Below are positions 1 to 8,602 of a stretch of 64,000 nucleotides of DNA, one piece after another. A program made the position numbers and the translations under genes. Numbering within the stretch: the stretch's first letter is position 1; every line of letters starts with the position of its first letter. Origin of the DNA: CAWAHD01 sp963781785 (GTDB taxonomy: Bacteria > Planctomycetota > Planctomycetia > Isosphaerales > Isosphaeraceae); contig CAWAHD010000005.1 of NCBI GenBank assembly GCA_963781785.1, forward strand, positions 1,922,001 to 1,986,000. Reading direction: 5' to 3'. Under the pieces are notes generated by a model. It was not told the origin of the DNA and made no database searches. It saw only the letters and a program-made list of their open reading frames with translations.

Positions 1-74
1 AACTCACGCAATGTGAGACCCAGTGCCTTTCGACCGGCCCGGAAAATTGCGCCGAAGTTTTCACCGATAGACAT
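1..74 (-). CDS. XRE-family HTH regulator, N-terminal part only
   Basis: The - strand opens with ATG at 74 behind a strong ribosome binding site (GGAGGAAGAG) and reads 25 residues ending in GRKALGLTLREF before the window edge. The pattern 'R..R...LG.TLREF' is the first helix of many lambda-repressor-like (XRE) DNA-binding domains, commonly found in antitoxin-type regulators. It is divergent from the AbiE pair, so the region 75-276 is a shared control region. Only the first quarter of a typical HTH domain is visible, so the assignment rests on this short match and the good start signal. Confidence 0.5.
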   Translation of the reverse strand, partial: MSIGENFGAIFRAGRKALGLTLRE

Positions 75-93
75 TCGATCTCTTCCTCCGTTT

Positions 94-112
94 GTTGTAT
101 TAATTCTACAAC
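94..112. promoter_or_regulatory. Inverted repeat, possible operator of the XRE gene
   Basis: GTTGTA and TACAAC form a perfect 6-bp inverted repeat separated by 7 bases, 20 bp upstream of the XRE start codon. XRE regulators usually bind such palindromes and repress their own promoters. A further half-site (CTACAAC) lies near 145-151. Confidence 0.4.
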
Positions 113-243
113 GACTGGAGCAAGAGTCAATCGTTGCTTTCGCGCTACAACGGAGTTAATAATAATGGAACAATTTCCATGATGACAATGGGTTGCAACT
201 TCAAATACTCTACGTCTGGCGTGGTGAACAACTCAGCTAAATC

Positions 244-264
244 TTCGTAAAAGCAATTTACGAA
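244..264. promoter_or_regulatory. Perfect inverted repeat in front of the AbiE genes
   Basis: TTCGTAAA and TTTACGAA are perfect 8-bp arms around a 5-base centre (AGCAA), ending 13 bp before the GTG at 277. AbiEi antitoxins are known to repress their own operon by binding inverted repeats at the promoter, so this is a plausible operator. The surrounding bases (about 150-276) are AT-rich compared with the rest of the window, as expected for a promoter. Confidence 0.5.
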
Positions 265-276
265 AAATAGAATACA

Positions 277-1077
277 GTGACACGATCACTCGGACCGATG
301 GAAACTCAACTTCTCGCTTACGCGCAAAGCGGCCGGCGCCAGTCTGTCGCTGCCGGTGAACTGGTGAGCGCCTTGTCATGGACTAACGTACAGGAACGAA
401 CGGTCCTGAGCCGCCTGGCTCGCAAGGGCGTCATCGCCCGCGTCCGCCGCGGTCTTTACCTCGTGCCGTCTCGCCTGCCACCGGGAGGGCGCTGGAGTCC
501 GGGGGAATTCCTTGCGGTCTCTACGCTGATTGGTGACCGGGGAGGACGTTACCAGATCTCCGGACCCAGCGCATTCTACCGCTACGGCTGGTCCGACCAG
601 GTTCCGAACCGTCTGTACGTCTATAACAATCGCATCTCTGGCGACAGGCACATCGGGGCCGTTACACTGACGCTCATCAAGATCGCCGATGAGCGCCTTG
701 GGGGTACGCAGACCGTGAGTACCCCGAACGGGATCGACGTCGTTTACGCCACCAAAGCGCGATCCCTGGTCGACGCGGTTGACGACTGGTCGCGGTTTGA
801 TACTCTGCCTCGCGCATTTGACTGGATGCGCCGAGAGCTCGAAAAAGCGGACGAATTCGCCGCGGAACTCGTTAAGATGACAACGCAATTCGGAAATCAA
901 GGTACGGTGCGGCGTATCGGGGTGCACCTCGAGCGCATCGGTGTCGGCGAGCCCCTGCTCCGGCGCCTCGAGAAGGAACTTCGCCCGTCCTCGAGCCTCA
1001 TCCCGTGGATTCCGAACCGCCCCAAACGCGGGTCAGCCAACAAGCGCTGGGGAGCCGTCATCAACAATGGCCAATGA
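277..1077 (+). CDS. AbiEi-type antitoxin of a type IV toxin-antitoxin system
   Basis: The 266-residue product has an N-terminal winged-helix domain (residues about 10-65, with RTVLSRLARKGVIARVRRGL and then LYLVPS) followed by the AbiEi core (ISGPSAFYRYGWSDQVP and VVYATKARSLVDAVDDW). In this family the antitoxin represses its operon and counteracts the AbiEii nucleotidyltransferase without binding it stably. The start is either GTG 277 or ATG 298; neither has a clear ribosome binding site, and both lie just after the inverted repeat at 244-264. The 3' end overlaps the toxin start by 11 bases, a typical coupled arrangement. Length fits the family and the frame is open throughout, so the antitoxin appears intact although its toxin is not. 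Confidence 0.75.
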   Translation: MTRSLGPMETQLLAYAQSGRRQSVAAGELVSALSWTNVQERTVLSRLARKGVIARVRRGLYLVPSRLPPGGRWSPGEFLAVSTLIGDRGGRYQISGPSAFYRYGWSDQVPNRLYVYNNRISGDRHIGAVTLTLIKIADERLGGTQTVSTPNGIDVVYATKARSLVDAVDDWSRFDTLPRAFDWMRRELEKADEFAAELVKMTTQFGNQGTVRRIGVHLERIGVGEPLLRRLEKELRPSSSLIPWIPNRPKRGSANKRWGAVINNGQ

Positions 1078-1954
1078 GCCCGGTGGACCGTGGTACCACG
1101 ATGATCACCAGCGATTCCGGGACGCGCTCAGCTTCACCGAGGCAGAGAGCGGATTCAGCGCGCGTCTCGTCGAGAAGGATTATATCTGCACCCTGATCCT
1201 GGGAGACCTGTCGGCCCGATTCGACGCAGCACTCGTTTTCAAGGGTGGCACGTGCCTGAGCAAGGTCCACGCCGAATTCTTCCGCTTGAGTGAGGATCTC
1301 GATTTCTGCGTCGCGACGCCAACGGATGCGGTACGATCAGACCGCCGCAAGGCCGCGACGGTGCTCAAGGAGCATTTCTCGAGAATTCCCGATCGGCTCA
1401 CGTGGCTCGAAATGGCTGAGCCGTTCGAAGGTCACAACAACTCGCGGCAGTAAATCGGCCGACTGGCCTATCAATCGGCGGTCACAGGCGACCGAGTGTT
1501 CGTCAAAGTCGAGGTCTCGCTTCGAGAAGAAATCATCTTGCCATGCGAGCTTCTTCCGGCGCGTACCTTACTGCGCGATGCTCAATCGTCCGGACCAGCG
1601 ATTTCTGCGGTCAATGTCTATGTGCTACAGATTCTTGAGGCCTATGCGGAGAAGGTCCGCGCCGCCCTCACCCGCCCGGAACCCGCAATTCGCGATTTCT
1701 TCGACATCGACCACGCGCTGAAGCGAGCGCTCCTGGATCACCGCAATCCGGCTTTCCTCGAACTTGTCGCGAAGAAACTGTCGGTCGCAGCGAACAACCC
1801 TGTCGATCTTTCGGCGGCCAGACATACGAATCTTCGAGGCCAGCTCAAGACTCAACTCCTTCCGGTTCTTCGAGCAGCGGACTACGATGCATTCGACCTC
1901 GAACGAGCATTGGCTGCGCTCCAAGAAATCGTGGACCTTTATCACTCGAAGTGA
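1067..1954 (+). pseudogene. AbiEii-type nucleotidyltransferase toxin, interrupted by an in-frame stop
   Basis: The frame starts at ATG 1067 and shows the AbiEii/DUF1814 signature: FKGGTCLSK followed by RLSEDLDFCV, the nucleotidyltransferase active site. The frame is cut by TAA at 1451-1453 and then continues in the same frame with IGRLAYQSAVTGDRVFVKV and a plausible C-terminal domain (IRDFFDIDHALKR) to the TGA at 1952-1954. Relatives usually have a tyrosine after 'NSRQ', so TAT/TAC to TAA is the simplest explanation. The joined protein would be about 295 residues, the usual size. A nonsense mutation in the toxin beside an intact antitoxin is a common route to inactivation; a base-call error is the alternative. 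Confidence 0.7.
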
Positions 1955-2445
1955 CCGGCGTAAGAGAGCAACGAAAACGTCGTCCGGAAGCGAGGCCCCG
2001 TGTGAACGGGCGCCTCGGTGTGGGGATCGGGAGATCGGGGACGATGTGTTTTCGACAGCGCGTCTTCCGCCCCCGAATCCGGCTTACGCCGCGCGGCGGG
2101 ATCGGGCCGCGGCGATCGCGTACACCCGTCCCCGTGCGATTGTTCCCTCACCAACCAGCGGATGATGCCAGACGTCAAGCGTCCCGGCCTTCTAATTCCT
2201 TCGTTGCGCGAAGTTGCAAGCTCTCAGACTGTACACTAAAGTCTGGGTCTGTGACGTCCCCGCGCCGTGCGCGCATCTTTTCGGATTTGAGGTTTCGGAT
2301 TTCGTGCTTGGTCGCGGCGCAGCCGCGTTGGGATTTCGTGCTTGCTCGCGGCTCAGCCGCGCTGAGATCGATCATCCGAACAAAGACCGGGCGACTCCCG
2401 CTGACGGCGGGCCCGGCACGTCACCGATTTCCCTCGGAGGACCTC
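1955..2445. other. Non-coding spacer before the kinase gene
   Basis: About 490 bases between the AbiE toxin remnant and the kinase start. No convincing gene is seen on either strand. It holds the paired hairpin repeat at 2297-2364 and, at its 3' end, the ribosome binding site (CGGAGG) of the kinase. Confidence 0.5.
2297..2364. repeat. Two tandem 34-bp units, each with a GC hairpin
   Basis: GGATTTCGTGCTTG followed by a GC palindrome occurs twice with a period of 34 bases. The first unit contains CGCGGC-gca-GCCGCG (2313-2327), the second CGCGGC-tca-GCCGCG (2347-2361). The loop base change keeps the stems intact, which suggests the fold matters. It resembles dispersed REP-like units; no other copy was noticed in this window. 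Confidence 0.6.
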
Positions 2446-5400
2446 ATGGCCGACGCCGATCGCGACTTGCTCTTCGGATTGCTCGCCCTCAAGAACGGCC
2501 TGATCGACCAGAACCAGCTCGCCGACGGCGTGCGGGCCTGGACCACCGACAAATCCCAGACGCTGGCCGAACACCTCGTCTCTCTCGGGCACCTCAACGA
2601 GCGGCAGCGCCCGGCTGTCGAGACCATCGCCTCGATCCACGTCGAGGCCCACGACGGCCGCACTGAGCGAAGCCTCGCCGCCGTCGGCGCCGGCTCCGCG
2701 ACCCGGGCAATGCTCGCCACGGTGGGCGACCCCGATATCGAGCAGACGCTCGCCCACGTCGGCTCTGGCTCCGGGGGCGACTCCGATCGGGCCGCCAGCT
2801 TCGCCGTCGGCACGGCAACCTCGAGCGGTCAGCGGTTCCGCGTACTACGGCCCCACGCCCGCGGCGGACTGGGGGTCGTCCATGTCGCCCTCGATGAGGA
2901 GCTGCACCGCGAGGTGGCGCTCAAGCAGATCCTCGACAAGCACGCCGACGACCCGGTCAGCCGAGCCCGCTTCCTGCTCGAGGCCGAGGTCACCGGCGGC
3001 CTCGAGCACCCGGGGATCGTCCCGGTCTATGGCCTGGGCACCTACGCCGACGGCCGGCCCTACTACGCAATGCGGTTCATCAAGGGTGACAGCCTGAAGG
3101 AGGCCGCAGACGCCTTTCACGGGCTGTCAGTTGCTTGCCCAGGGGGACCCTGGCGACGCTCAGAAAACCCCGGAAGCGGCCCGACCGGCCGACCCCGGCC
3201 AGCGCTCGCTCGAGCTGCGCAGGCTGCTGCTTGCGGTTCCTCGACGTCTGCAACGCCATCGAGTACGCGCACAGCCGCGGCGTGCTCCACCGCGACATCA
3301 AGCCAGGCAACATCATCGTCGGCAAGCACGGCGAGACGCTGGTCGTGGACTGGGGGCTCGCCAAGGCGACGGGTCGGGCCGACCCCGGGGCGGACCAGGG
3401 CGAGCAAACATGGGTCCCCAGCGCGGCCAGCGGCTCCGCCGAGACGCTCCCCGGCCGCGCGCTGGGGACGCCCGGCTTCATGAGCCCCGAGCAGGCCGAG
3501 GGCGACCTGAACAACCTCGGCCCGCGGTCGGACGTCTACAGCCTGGGCGCCACGCTTTACTACCTGCTGACCGGCCGGCCGCCGGTGGAAGGGCCGCTCG
3601 CCGAGGTGCTCCGCGTCGTCAAGCTGGGCCAGTTCCCGCCCCCGCGGCGGCGCGACCCGACGATCGACCCGGCGCTCGAGGCGGTCTGTCTCAAAGCAAT
3701 GGCGCTCGAACCGGCCGCACGGCACGCGTCGCCCAAGGCGCTCGCCGACGACGTCGAGCGCTGGATGGCCGACGAGCCGGTCTCGGCCTGGCGCGAGCCG
3801 CTCCTGCGGCGGACACGGCGCTGGGCGAAGCAGCACCGGACGTTCGTCACCGCGGCGGCGGTCGCGCTCTTGGCCGGGGTGGTCGGCATGTCGGCGGTGC
3901 TGGTCGTGCAGACCCAGGCCAACGCCCAGATCGCCCGGGCGCTTGGCCGCGAGACAACCGCCAACAAGGCCCTCGCGGCCGCCAACCAGGAGCTGAGCGC
4001 CTCCCGGACCGCTGTGCAGGCACGGTACGAGCTGGCCGTCGACGCGATCAAGACGTTCCACACCGGCGTCAGCGAGGACTTCCTGCTCAAGGAGGAAAAG
4101 TTCAAGGAGCTGCGCGACCGCCTCTTGAAGTCGGCCTCCGACTTCTACGGCAAGCTCTCGGCCCTGCTCGGCAAGGAGACCGACGTGGCCTCGCGGCGGG
4201 CGCTGGCCGCCGCGAACTTCGAGCTGGCCAACCTCACCGCGAAGGTGGGACGAAACGCGGATGCACTGGCCGCGCACCGCTCGGTCCTGGCGGCCCGGCG
4301 CCAGCTCGCCGCCGAGCGGGGGGCCGACGCGACAGCGCAGGCCGATGTCGGCCGCAGCCTGACGGAAGTTGCCGGACTTCTCGATGCGGCCGGCAAGACT
4401 GACCTTGCAGTGGCGGCCTACCGGGATGCCGAAGGCTTGCTCTCCGCGACGGCGTCAACCTCGTTGGAGGCCCACGCTGCGCTGGCCGCCTGCCGGTCGC
4501 GAATGGGGGGCTTTCTCACGTCAATCGGCAAGAATGACGACGCACTGGCCGCGTACCGCCTGGCCCGCTCCGACCAGGAGAAACTGGTTGCAGCGTCTGA
4601 CGCCTCGCCGCAGGCTCGCCGGGAGCTGGGCGACACGGTCAACCGCATCGGCCGCCTGCTGGCGAACACCGGCCGTCCCCGCGAGGCAACCGACGAGTAT
4701 CGCGCAGCCCTGGCGATCCGCCAGAAGCTCCTCGACGACGACCCCGCCGACTCCGAATCCAAGAACGCCCTGGCGGCCAGCCACAACAACCTCGGCCTGG
4801 TGCTGTGGCAGACGGGCCGGCTCAAGGAGGCGGAGGCCGAGTATCGCACGGCCCTGGCCCTCCGCGAGAAGGTGGCCGGCGACAATCCGGCCGTCTCCGA
4901 GTTCCAGAAGCACCTCCAGGCGAGCCACTTCAACCTCGGCAATCTGCTCCGGCAAACCGGCCGGCTGAAGGAAGCCGAGGGCCTCTTCCGCTCCGCCCTG
5001 GCGATCGAGCAGGAGCTCGCCCAGGCCAACCCCGCCGTCCCCGAATTTCGCAGGCTGCTGGCGCTCAACCACCACTATCTCGCGACCGTGCTCAAGCGCA
5101 CGGGCCGGCTGAAGGAGGCGGAGGCCGAGTACCGCACCGCCCTCTCCATGGGCCAGGAGCTGGTGAAGGCCAACCCCGCCGTCACCCAGTATCGCAGCGA
5201 CCTGGGGTCCACCCACAGCGAGCTGGGCGTCCTGCTGGCTGAAGCAAGCCGGACGCGCGAGGCCGAGGCCGAGTTCCGCGCGGGGGTCAAGAATAACAAG
5301 GAGCTGGTGCAGGCCGCCCCCGCGGTGACCGAGTTCCAGGACCGCCTTGCGACCAGCCACGTCAACCTCGGGGAGCTGCTCTCCGAGGCGGGTCGGGCGT

Positions 5401-6170
5401 CGGACTCGGAGCCCGAGTACCGCGCAGCCGAGGCGATCTTCAGCGACCTGGCCGGGGCCAATCCCGCCGTGACGTATTTCCGGTACGGGCTGGCCTACAC
5501 CGAGGTCCGTCGCGGCATCCTGCTGGCGCAGGCAGGCCGGCTCAAGGAGGCGAATGCCGTGTTCAGCTCGGCGGCGAAGATCTACCAGGCGCTCGCCGAC
5601 CAGAGTCCCAAGGTCCCCGACTACGCCGACGGACTCGCCTCCGCGCTCACCCGCAAGGGCGACGTCGTCCGCGCCTCCGGCGGGACCGTCGAGGCGCGCG
5701 AGATCTACGACCGCGCGATCGCGATCTGCGAGCGCCTGGTCAAGGAAAACCCGACTTCCCGGGCCTATCGCGGCAGCCTGGCCTTCTCATTGCGTCGGCG
5801 CGGGCTGGCTCGCCGCGACCTGGGTGATCCCGCCGGGGCAGCGGCCGACGTCCGCCGGGCGCTCGAGCTCTACGACGCCCTGGTGACGCGGTCGCGGGAA
5901 GAATGGTACGAGACGGCCTGCTGCCACGCCGCCACGGCCGGCCTGGCCGGCATCGCCGGGTCGGGAGTGTCGGCCTCCGAAGCTGCAAGCGAGGCCGACG
6001 CGGCGATTGCCCTGCTCAAAAAGGCCGTCGCTCTGCACTACCGCATCGCTGACGCCGTCCGCACCGAGCCGGCCGTCGACCCGCTCCGCGACCGGCCCGA
6101 CTTCCGCCTCCTGATGATGGATCTGGCCGTCCCGGCCCAGCCGTTCGCCTCGCCGGTGCAGGTGCCCTGA
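2446..6170 (+). pseudogene. Ser/Thr protein kinase with TPR tail, two frameshifts in the kinase domain
   Basis: Starts at ATG 2446 behind CGGAGG. Domains: a family-specific N-terminal domain (residues 1-110, DRDLLFGLLALKNGLIDQNQL), kinase N-lobe (PHARGGLGVVHVA, ATP lysine in EVALKQ near residue 160), catalytic loop VLHRDIKPGN, DWGLAK in place of DFG, a membrane helix (about 3841-3915), a coiled coil, then many TPR repeats of about 47 residues (roughly 4600-5900; GRLKEAEAEYRTAL recurs). The reading frame shifts by +1 between 3121 and 3131 and again at about 3231, where removal of one T restores RLLLRFLDVCNAIEYAHS. The second half (from 3235) is open to TGA 6168-6170. The close relative at 24293-27300 supports the joined reading of about 1,240 residues. 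Such kinases are membrane sensors; the substrate is unknown. Confidence 0.75.
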
Positions 6171-6330
6171 ATCCGCGGGAATCTGAGGCGACGCCGGCGA
6201 TCAACTGAAGTTGACGCTGCGACGCTAAGCAGCACACTCTGTCCCTTGGCAAAGTCTCCGAGCACGAAGCCAAGTCCAGATTCGCCCAGGTTGGCGGTTC
6301 CTGCCGTCGATCCCCACCCCGAGTCGACGT

Positions 6331-6357
6331 CGGAGATCGGTATGGTGTCCCCGGAAC
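6331..6357 (+). repeat. 27-bp dispersed repeat, copy 1
   Basis: CGGAGATCGGTATGGTGTCC followed by CCGGAAC. Near-identical copies are at 8202-8228, 8231-8257 and 42050-42076. It lies just beyond the 3' end of the YciI-like gene. Confidence 0.7.
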
Positions 6358-6401
6358 CCAGCCAAGGCGGTATTGTGCTTTCACACGGCCCTTGGCTGAG
6401 A

Positions 6402-6827
6402 TCATGGCGTGTCTCGGGATGCGACTTTGGCCCACCGGCCTTCCACTTCCTGCTGAACCTCAGGCGAAACAGCCGCGCCAATGTCCTCAGGCGAGAAAAT
6501 CGGTCGAATCTCGACATCGGAATCGCCGGTCATCGGGCCGCGCTTGACCCAGGCAATGGCCTCTTCCATCGATTTCACCTCCCAGATCATGAAACCGGCT
6601 ATCAACTCCTTGGTTTCGGCAAACGGGCCGTCCGTGACGATACGATCCTGTCCGGAGATGTGAACACGAACGCCTTTCGAGCTAGGGTGCAACCCGTAGG
6701 CGGCGACCATGATTCCTGCCTTGATGAGCTCCTCATTGAATTGGCCCATCTCCTCCCACTTTTCCTCGGGCGCCATCACTCCAGCTTCGGAATCCTTGCT
6801 GGCCTTGCCGATCACCATGACTTTCAT
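6402..6827 (-). CDS. YciI-like / DGPF-domain protein
   Basis: A 141-residue product carrying the DGPF signature (RIVTDGPFAETKELIAGFMI) and the following EVKSMEEAIAWVKRGP helix. This is a small alpha-beta ferredoxin-like fold related to YciI; many family members are encoded next to ECF sigma factors, but none is adjacent here. Its reaction is not established. The start ATG 6825-6827 follows GAGGACAG. Length matches the family, and the frame is intact. The dispersed 27-bp repeat lies just beyond its stop codon. Confidence 0.85.
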   Translation of the reverse strand: MKVMVIGKASKDSEAGVMAPEEKWEEMGQFNEELIKAGIMVAAYGLHPSSKGVRVHISGQDRIVTDGPFAETKELIAGFMIWEVKSMEEAIAWVKRGPMTGDSDVEIRPIFSPEDIGAAVSPEVQQEVEGRWAKVASRDTP

Positions 6828-6910
6828 GTTCTGTCCTCACTTGTGTGCAAAATGCGCTTCCCATTGTGACTTGTTCAGAAAACAGATTTGCCGAGCGCTC
6901 GCTCCATAGG

Positions 6911-6963
6911 CGAACGGGCCAGGACGAAATCGGCACGCGGAACAGAATTTCTCAAAAAATGGC
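6911..6963 (+). repeat. 53-bp direct repeat, left copy, flanking the DUF1579 gene
   Basis: CGAACGGGCCAGGACGAAAT and the following 33 bases recur almost unchanged at 7575-7628 (about 87 percent identical by eye). The two copies bracket the DUF1579 gene at 6972-7490. Confidence 0.65.
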
Positions 6964-6971
6964 TCGCGGTC

Positions 6972-7490
6972 TCACTTCTTCCGCTTGTACGTGATATTTA
7001 CCATCGGCTGTTCCGTACCGTCCTTTTCCACCATGAACAGGCTGAAGTTAACCGTATCGGCATCTTTGATCTCTGTGATCGACTTGAACTTGGCCGGCTT
7101 GTCGTTCGGTCCGCGGCCCTCTCCTGTCATGGTCATGACCTTGTCGTCCTTGTCCAAGTTGCCTTCCATAGTCCTGGGCGATGTGGAGACGGAATCCACC
7201 CAAACGCTCCGGTACTTCTTCGTCGTTGAGTCGTAAGTATCCAGGCCCTTGCCCTGAAACGTCATGCCGCCGAATTCGCCTTCGAAGTCTCCGATCAGCC
7301 ACAGGCCTCCCAGACCCATCTTGTAGGTCATCGTCCCCTTGCCGCTTTCCGTCTCTGCATTCCAGGTGCCCACCAGGCGCTTTAAATGGTCATGCTCCTT
7401 TCCCGGCTTCGGCGGTTCCTGAGCCCGTGCCGACGGTACCATGTTTAAAAGGGCGACGCTTGCCAACAGCGCCCGAAGGAAAAGTGCCAT
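6972..7490 (-). CDS. DUF1579 family secreted protein
   Basis: A 172-residue protein with an N-terminal signal peptide (ALLASVALLNMVPSARAQ, cleavage likely near residue 24) and a lipocalin-like DUF1579 core: LKRLVGTWNAE, then GGLWLIGDFEGEFGGMTFQG, YDSTTKKYRSVWVDS and a C-terminal VNITYKRK strand. The biochemical role of the family is unknown; it occurs widely in planctomycetes as a periplasmic protein. Ribosome binding site AGAGGA precedes ATG 7490. The frame is intact, and the gene is bracketed by a 53-bp direct repeat. Confidence 0.8.
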   Translation of the reverse strand: MALFLRALLASVALLNMVPSARAQEPPKPGKEHDHLKRLVGTWNAETESGKGTMTYKMGLGGLWLIGDFEGEFGGMTFQGKGLDTYDSTTKKYRSVWVDSVSTSPRTMEGNLDKDDKVMTMTGEGRGPNDKPAKFKSITEIKDADTVNFSLFMVEKDGTEQPMVNITYKRKK

Positions 7491-7574
7491 GCGATTGTCC
7501 TCTCTTCAGTTAGATGCCGACCCGGCCGGCTGAGCCCTCAGCTACGATCCCGGGACGGCGATTCATAATATGGT

Positions 7575-7628
7575 CGAACGGACCAGGACGAAATCGACAC
7601 GCGTAACGAAATTTCTCAAAAAACTGGC
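7575..7628 (+). repeat. 53-bp direct repeat, right copy
   Basis: CGAACGGACCAGGACGAAAT and the bases after it match 6911-6963. The copy ends about 150 bp before the first att-like module. Confidence 0.65.
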
Positions 7629-7776
7629 AAAGGGTCAGATCCTTGATTCGTGCCGCCAAAGAATCGCTTCCATGGCTCCAGCCAGGCAGACTCGAGCGCC
7701 CGCTAGAACGCCGTCAGGCCATCGGACGCTTTGCCCGCGCGTCGCATCAACTCACCGCGTGCCGAATGGGCACGAG

Positions 7777-7980
7777 TTGGGAACAACTTGGGAACAGTAT
7801 TGGCAACGTCGGCCCCATGCGGCCACAATGCGAAAACACCAAGGTGGCGACGTGCGAGCCTTGGATTCGCAGACTGTAAGCACCACCGCAAACTGTTTCC
7901 AATGCGACGCCGATGGCAGAAGCGCCGGACGCAAAATGCGGTCCTCGCAAGAGGGTGTGGGTTCAAGTCCCACCTTCGGT
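7777..7980 (+). repeat. att-like module 1: iterons plus tRNA-Leu 3' fragment (degenerate)
   Basis: A 204-bp unit shared with 36911-37114 and 41603-41806 at the same length. It opens with TTGGGAACAAC TTGGGAACAG then TTGGCAAC (iterons), continues through a conserved middle part, and ends in about 67 bases of tRNA-Leu from the D-loop (ATGGCAGA) to the 3' acceptor strand CTTCGGT. Here the anticodon stem-loop is damaged: CCGGA-CGCAAAA-TGCGG has U33 replaced by G and a broken stem pair. No acceptor 5' strand (ACCGAAG expected) is present upstream, so it cannot be a functional tRNA. Confidence 0.75.
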
Positions 7981-8201
7981 TATGAGCTACTCGGGTTGTT
8001 CGCATCATCCTTGATCGCCCTCGAACATCGCAAACGATACCACCCGGCCGGTCTCAATGTTGTCGACCCACATCGTGCGGCAGCGTCCTCGAGCGCTCTC
8101 TCGGTGACCTGAACGCCGCTGAAGCCGGCGCCCCACCGCGCTCGTGACCGTTCCCGCAGGCAAAGTCGGGAGGCAGGGGTGATGCCCCGGAACTCCAACG
8201 T

Positions 8202-8257
8202 CGGAGATACGTATGGTGTCCACGGAACTCCGGAGATAGGTATGGTGTCCCCAGAAC
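8202..8257 (+). repeat. 27-bp dispersed repeat, tandem copies 2 and 3
   Basis: CGGAGATACGTATGGTGTCC... (8202-8228) and CGGAGATAGGTATGGTGTCC... (8231-8257) lie 29 bases apart. A weaker third echo (GATGCCCCGGAACTCC) precedes them at 8181. The rest of 7981-8602 shows no gene that I can support. Confidence 0.7.
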
Positions 8258-8602
8258 CCCGCAAGAACTTGTTGTGGCCGGCGTCCTGGACCGGGAACGC
8301 GCGCCCGACCAGGAACGTCGGGCTAGGTATCCGGTTTTGGGGATTGTATGCTGGTACGGTGCAAAGGTGGTACGTCGACCGACAGCCCGCATCGTCGCTG
8401 CCGAACGTGCGTTGCGCCGTTTGGCATTCAACACCAGGCCAGCCCCTTGCGCCGTGCTCCGGTTGAACGGCTACACAACGTTGCCTCACCCGGCGCAAGC
8501 GCATTTGTTGTTGGCCGGTGCACCGCGGCGCTGTCGCCGATCTGGATGGGTCAGGCTGCCGGACGTGTTCTCGAGCGTTTCCTTCGATGTAGAGGAAGTC
8601 AG

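Noticed and set aside
1951..2445. Upstream extension of the first kinase frame
   Set aside because: Low-complexity translation through the hairpin repeats, no start signal; ATG 2446 has a good ribosome binding site and matches the paralogue's start.
3117..4277. Long antisense frames opposite kinase, STAND and protease genes
   Set aside because: Typical of GC-rich coding DNA; no domain signatures and no start signals.
7561..8112. Open frames running through the att modules (for example those containing MRKHQGG or NAKTP)
   Set aside because: The same DNA gives long frames in two or three phases in every copy; the tRNA part is translated too. This reflects shared DNA, not a proven protein. The possibility of an integrase tail is kept only as an alternative.
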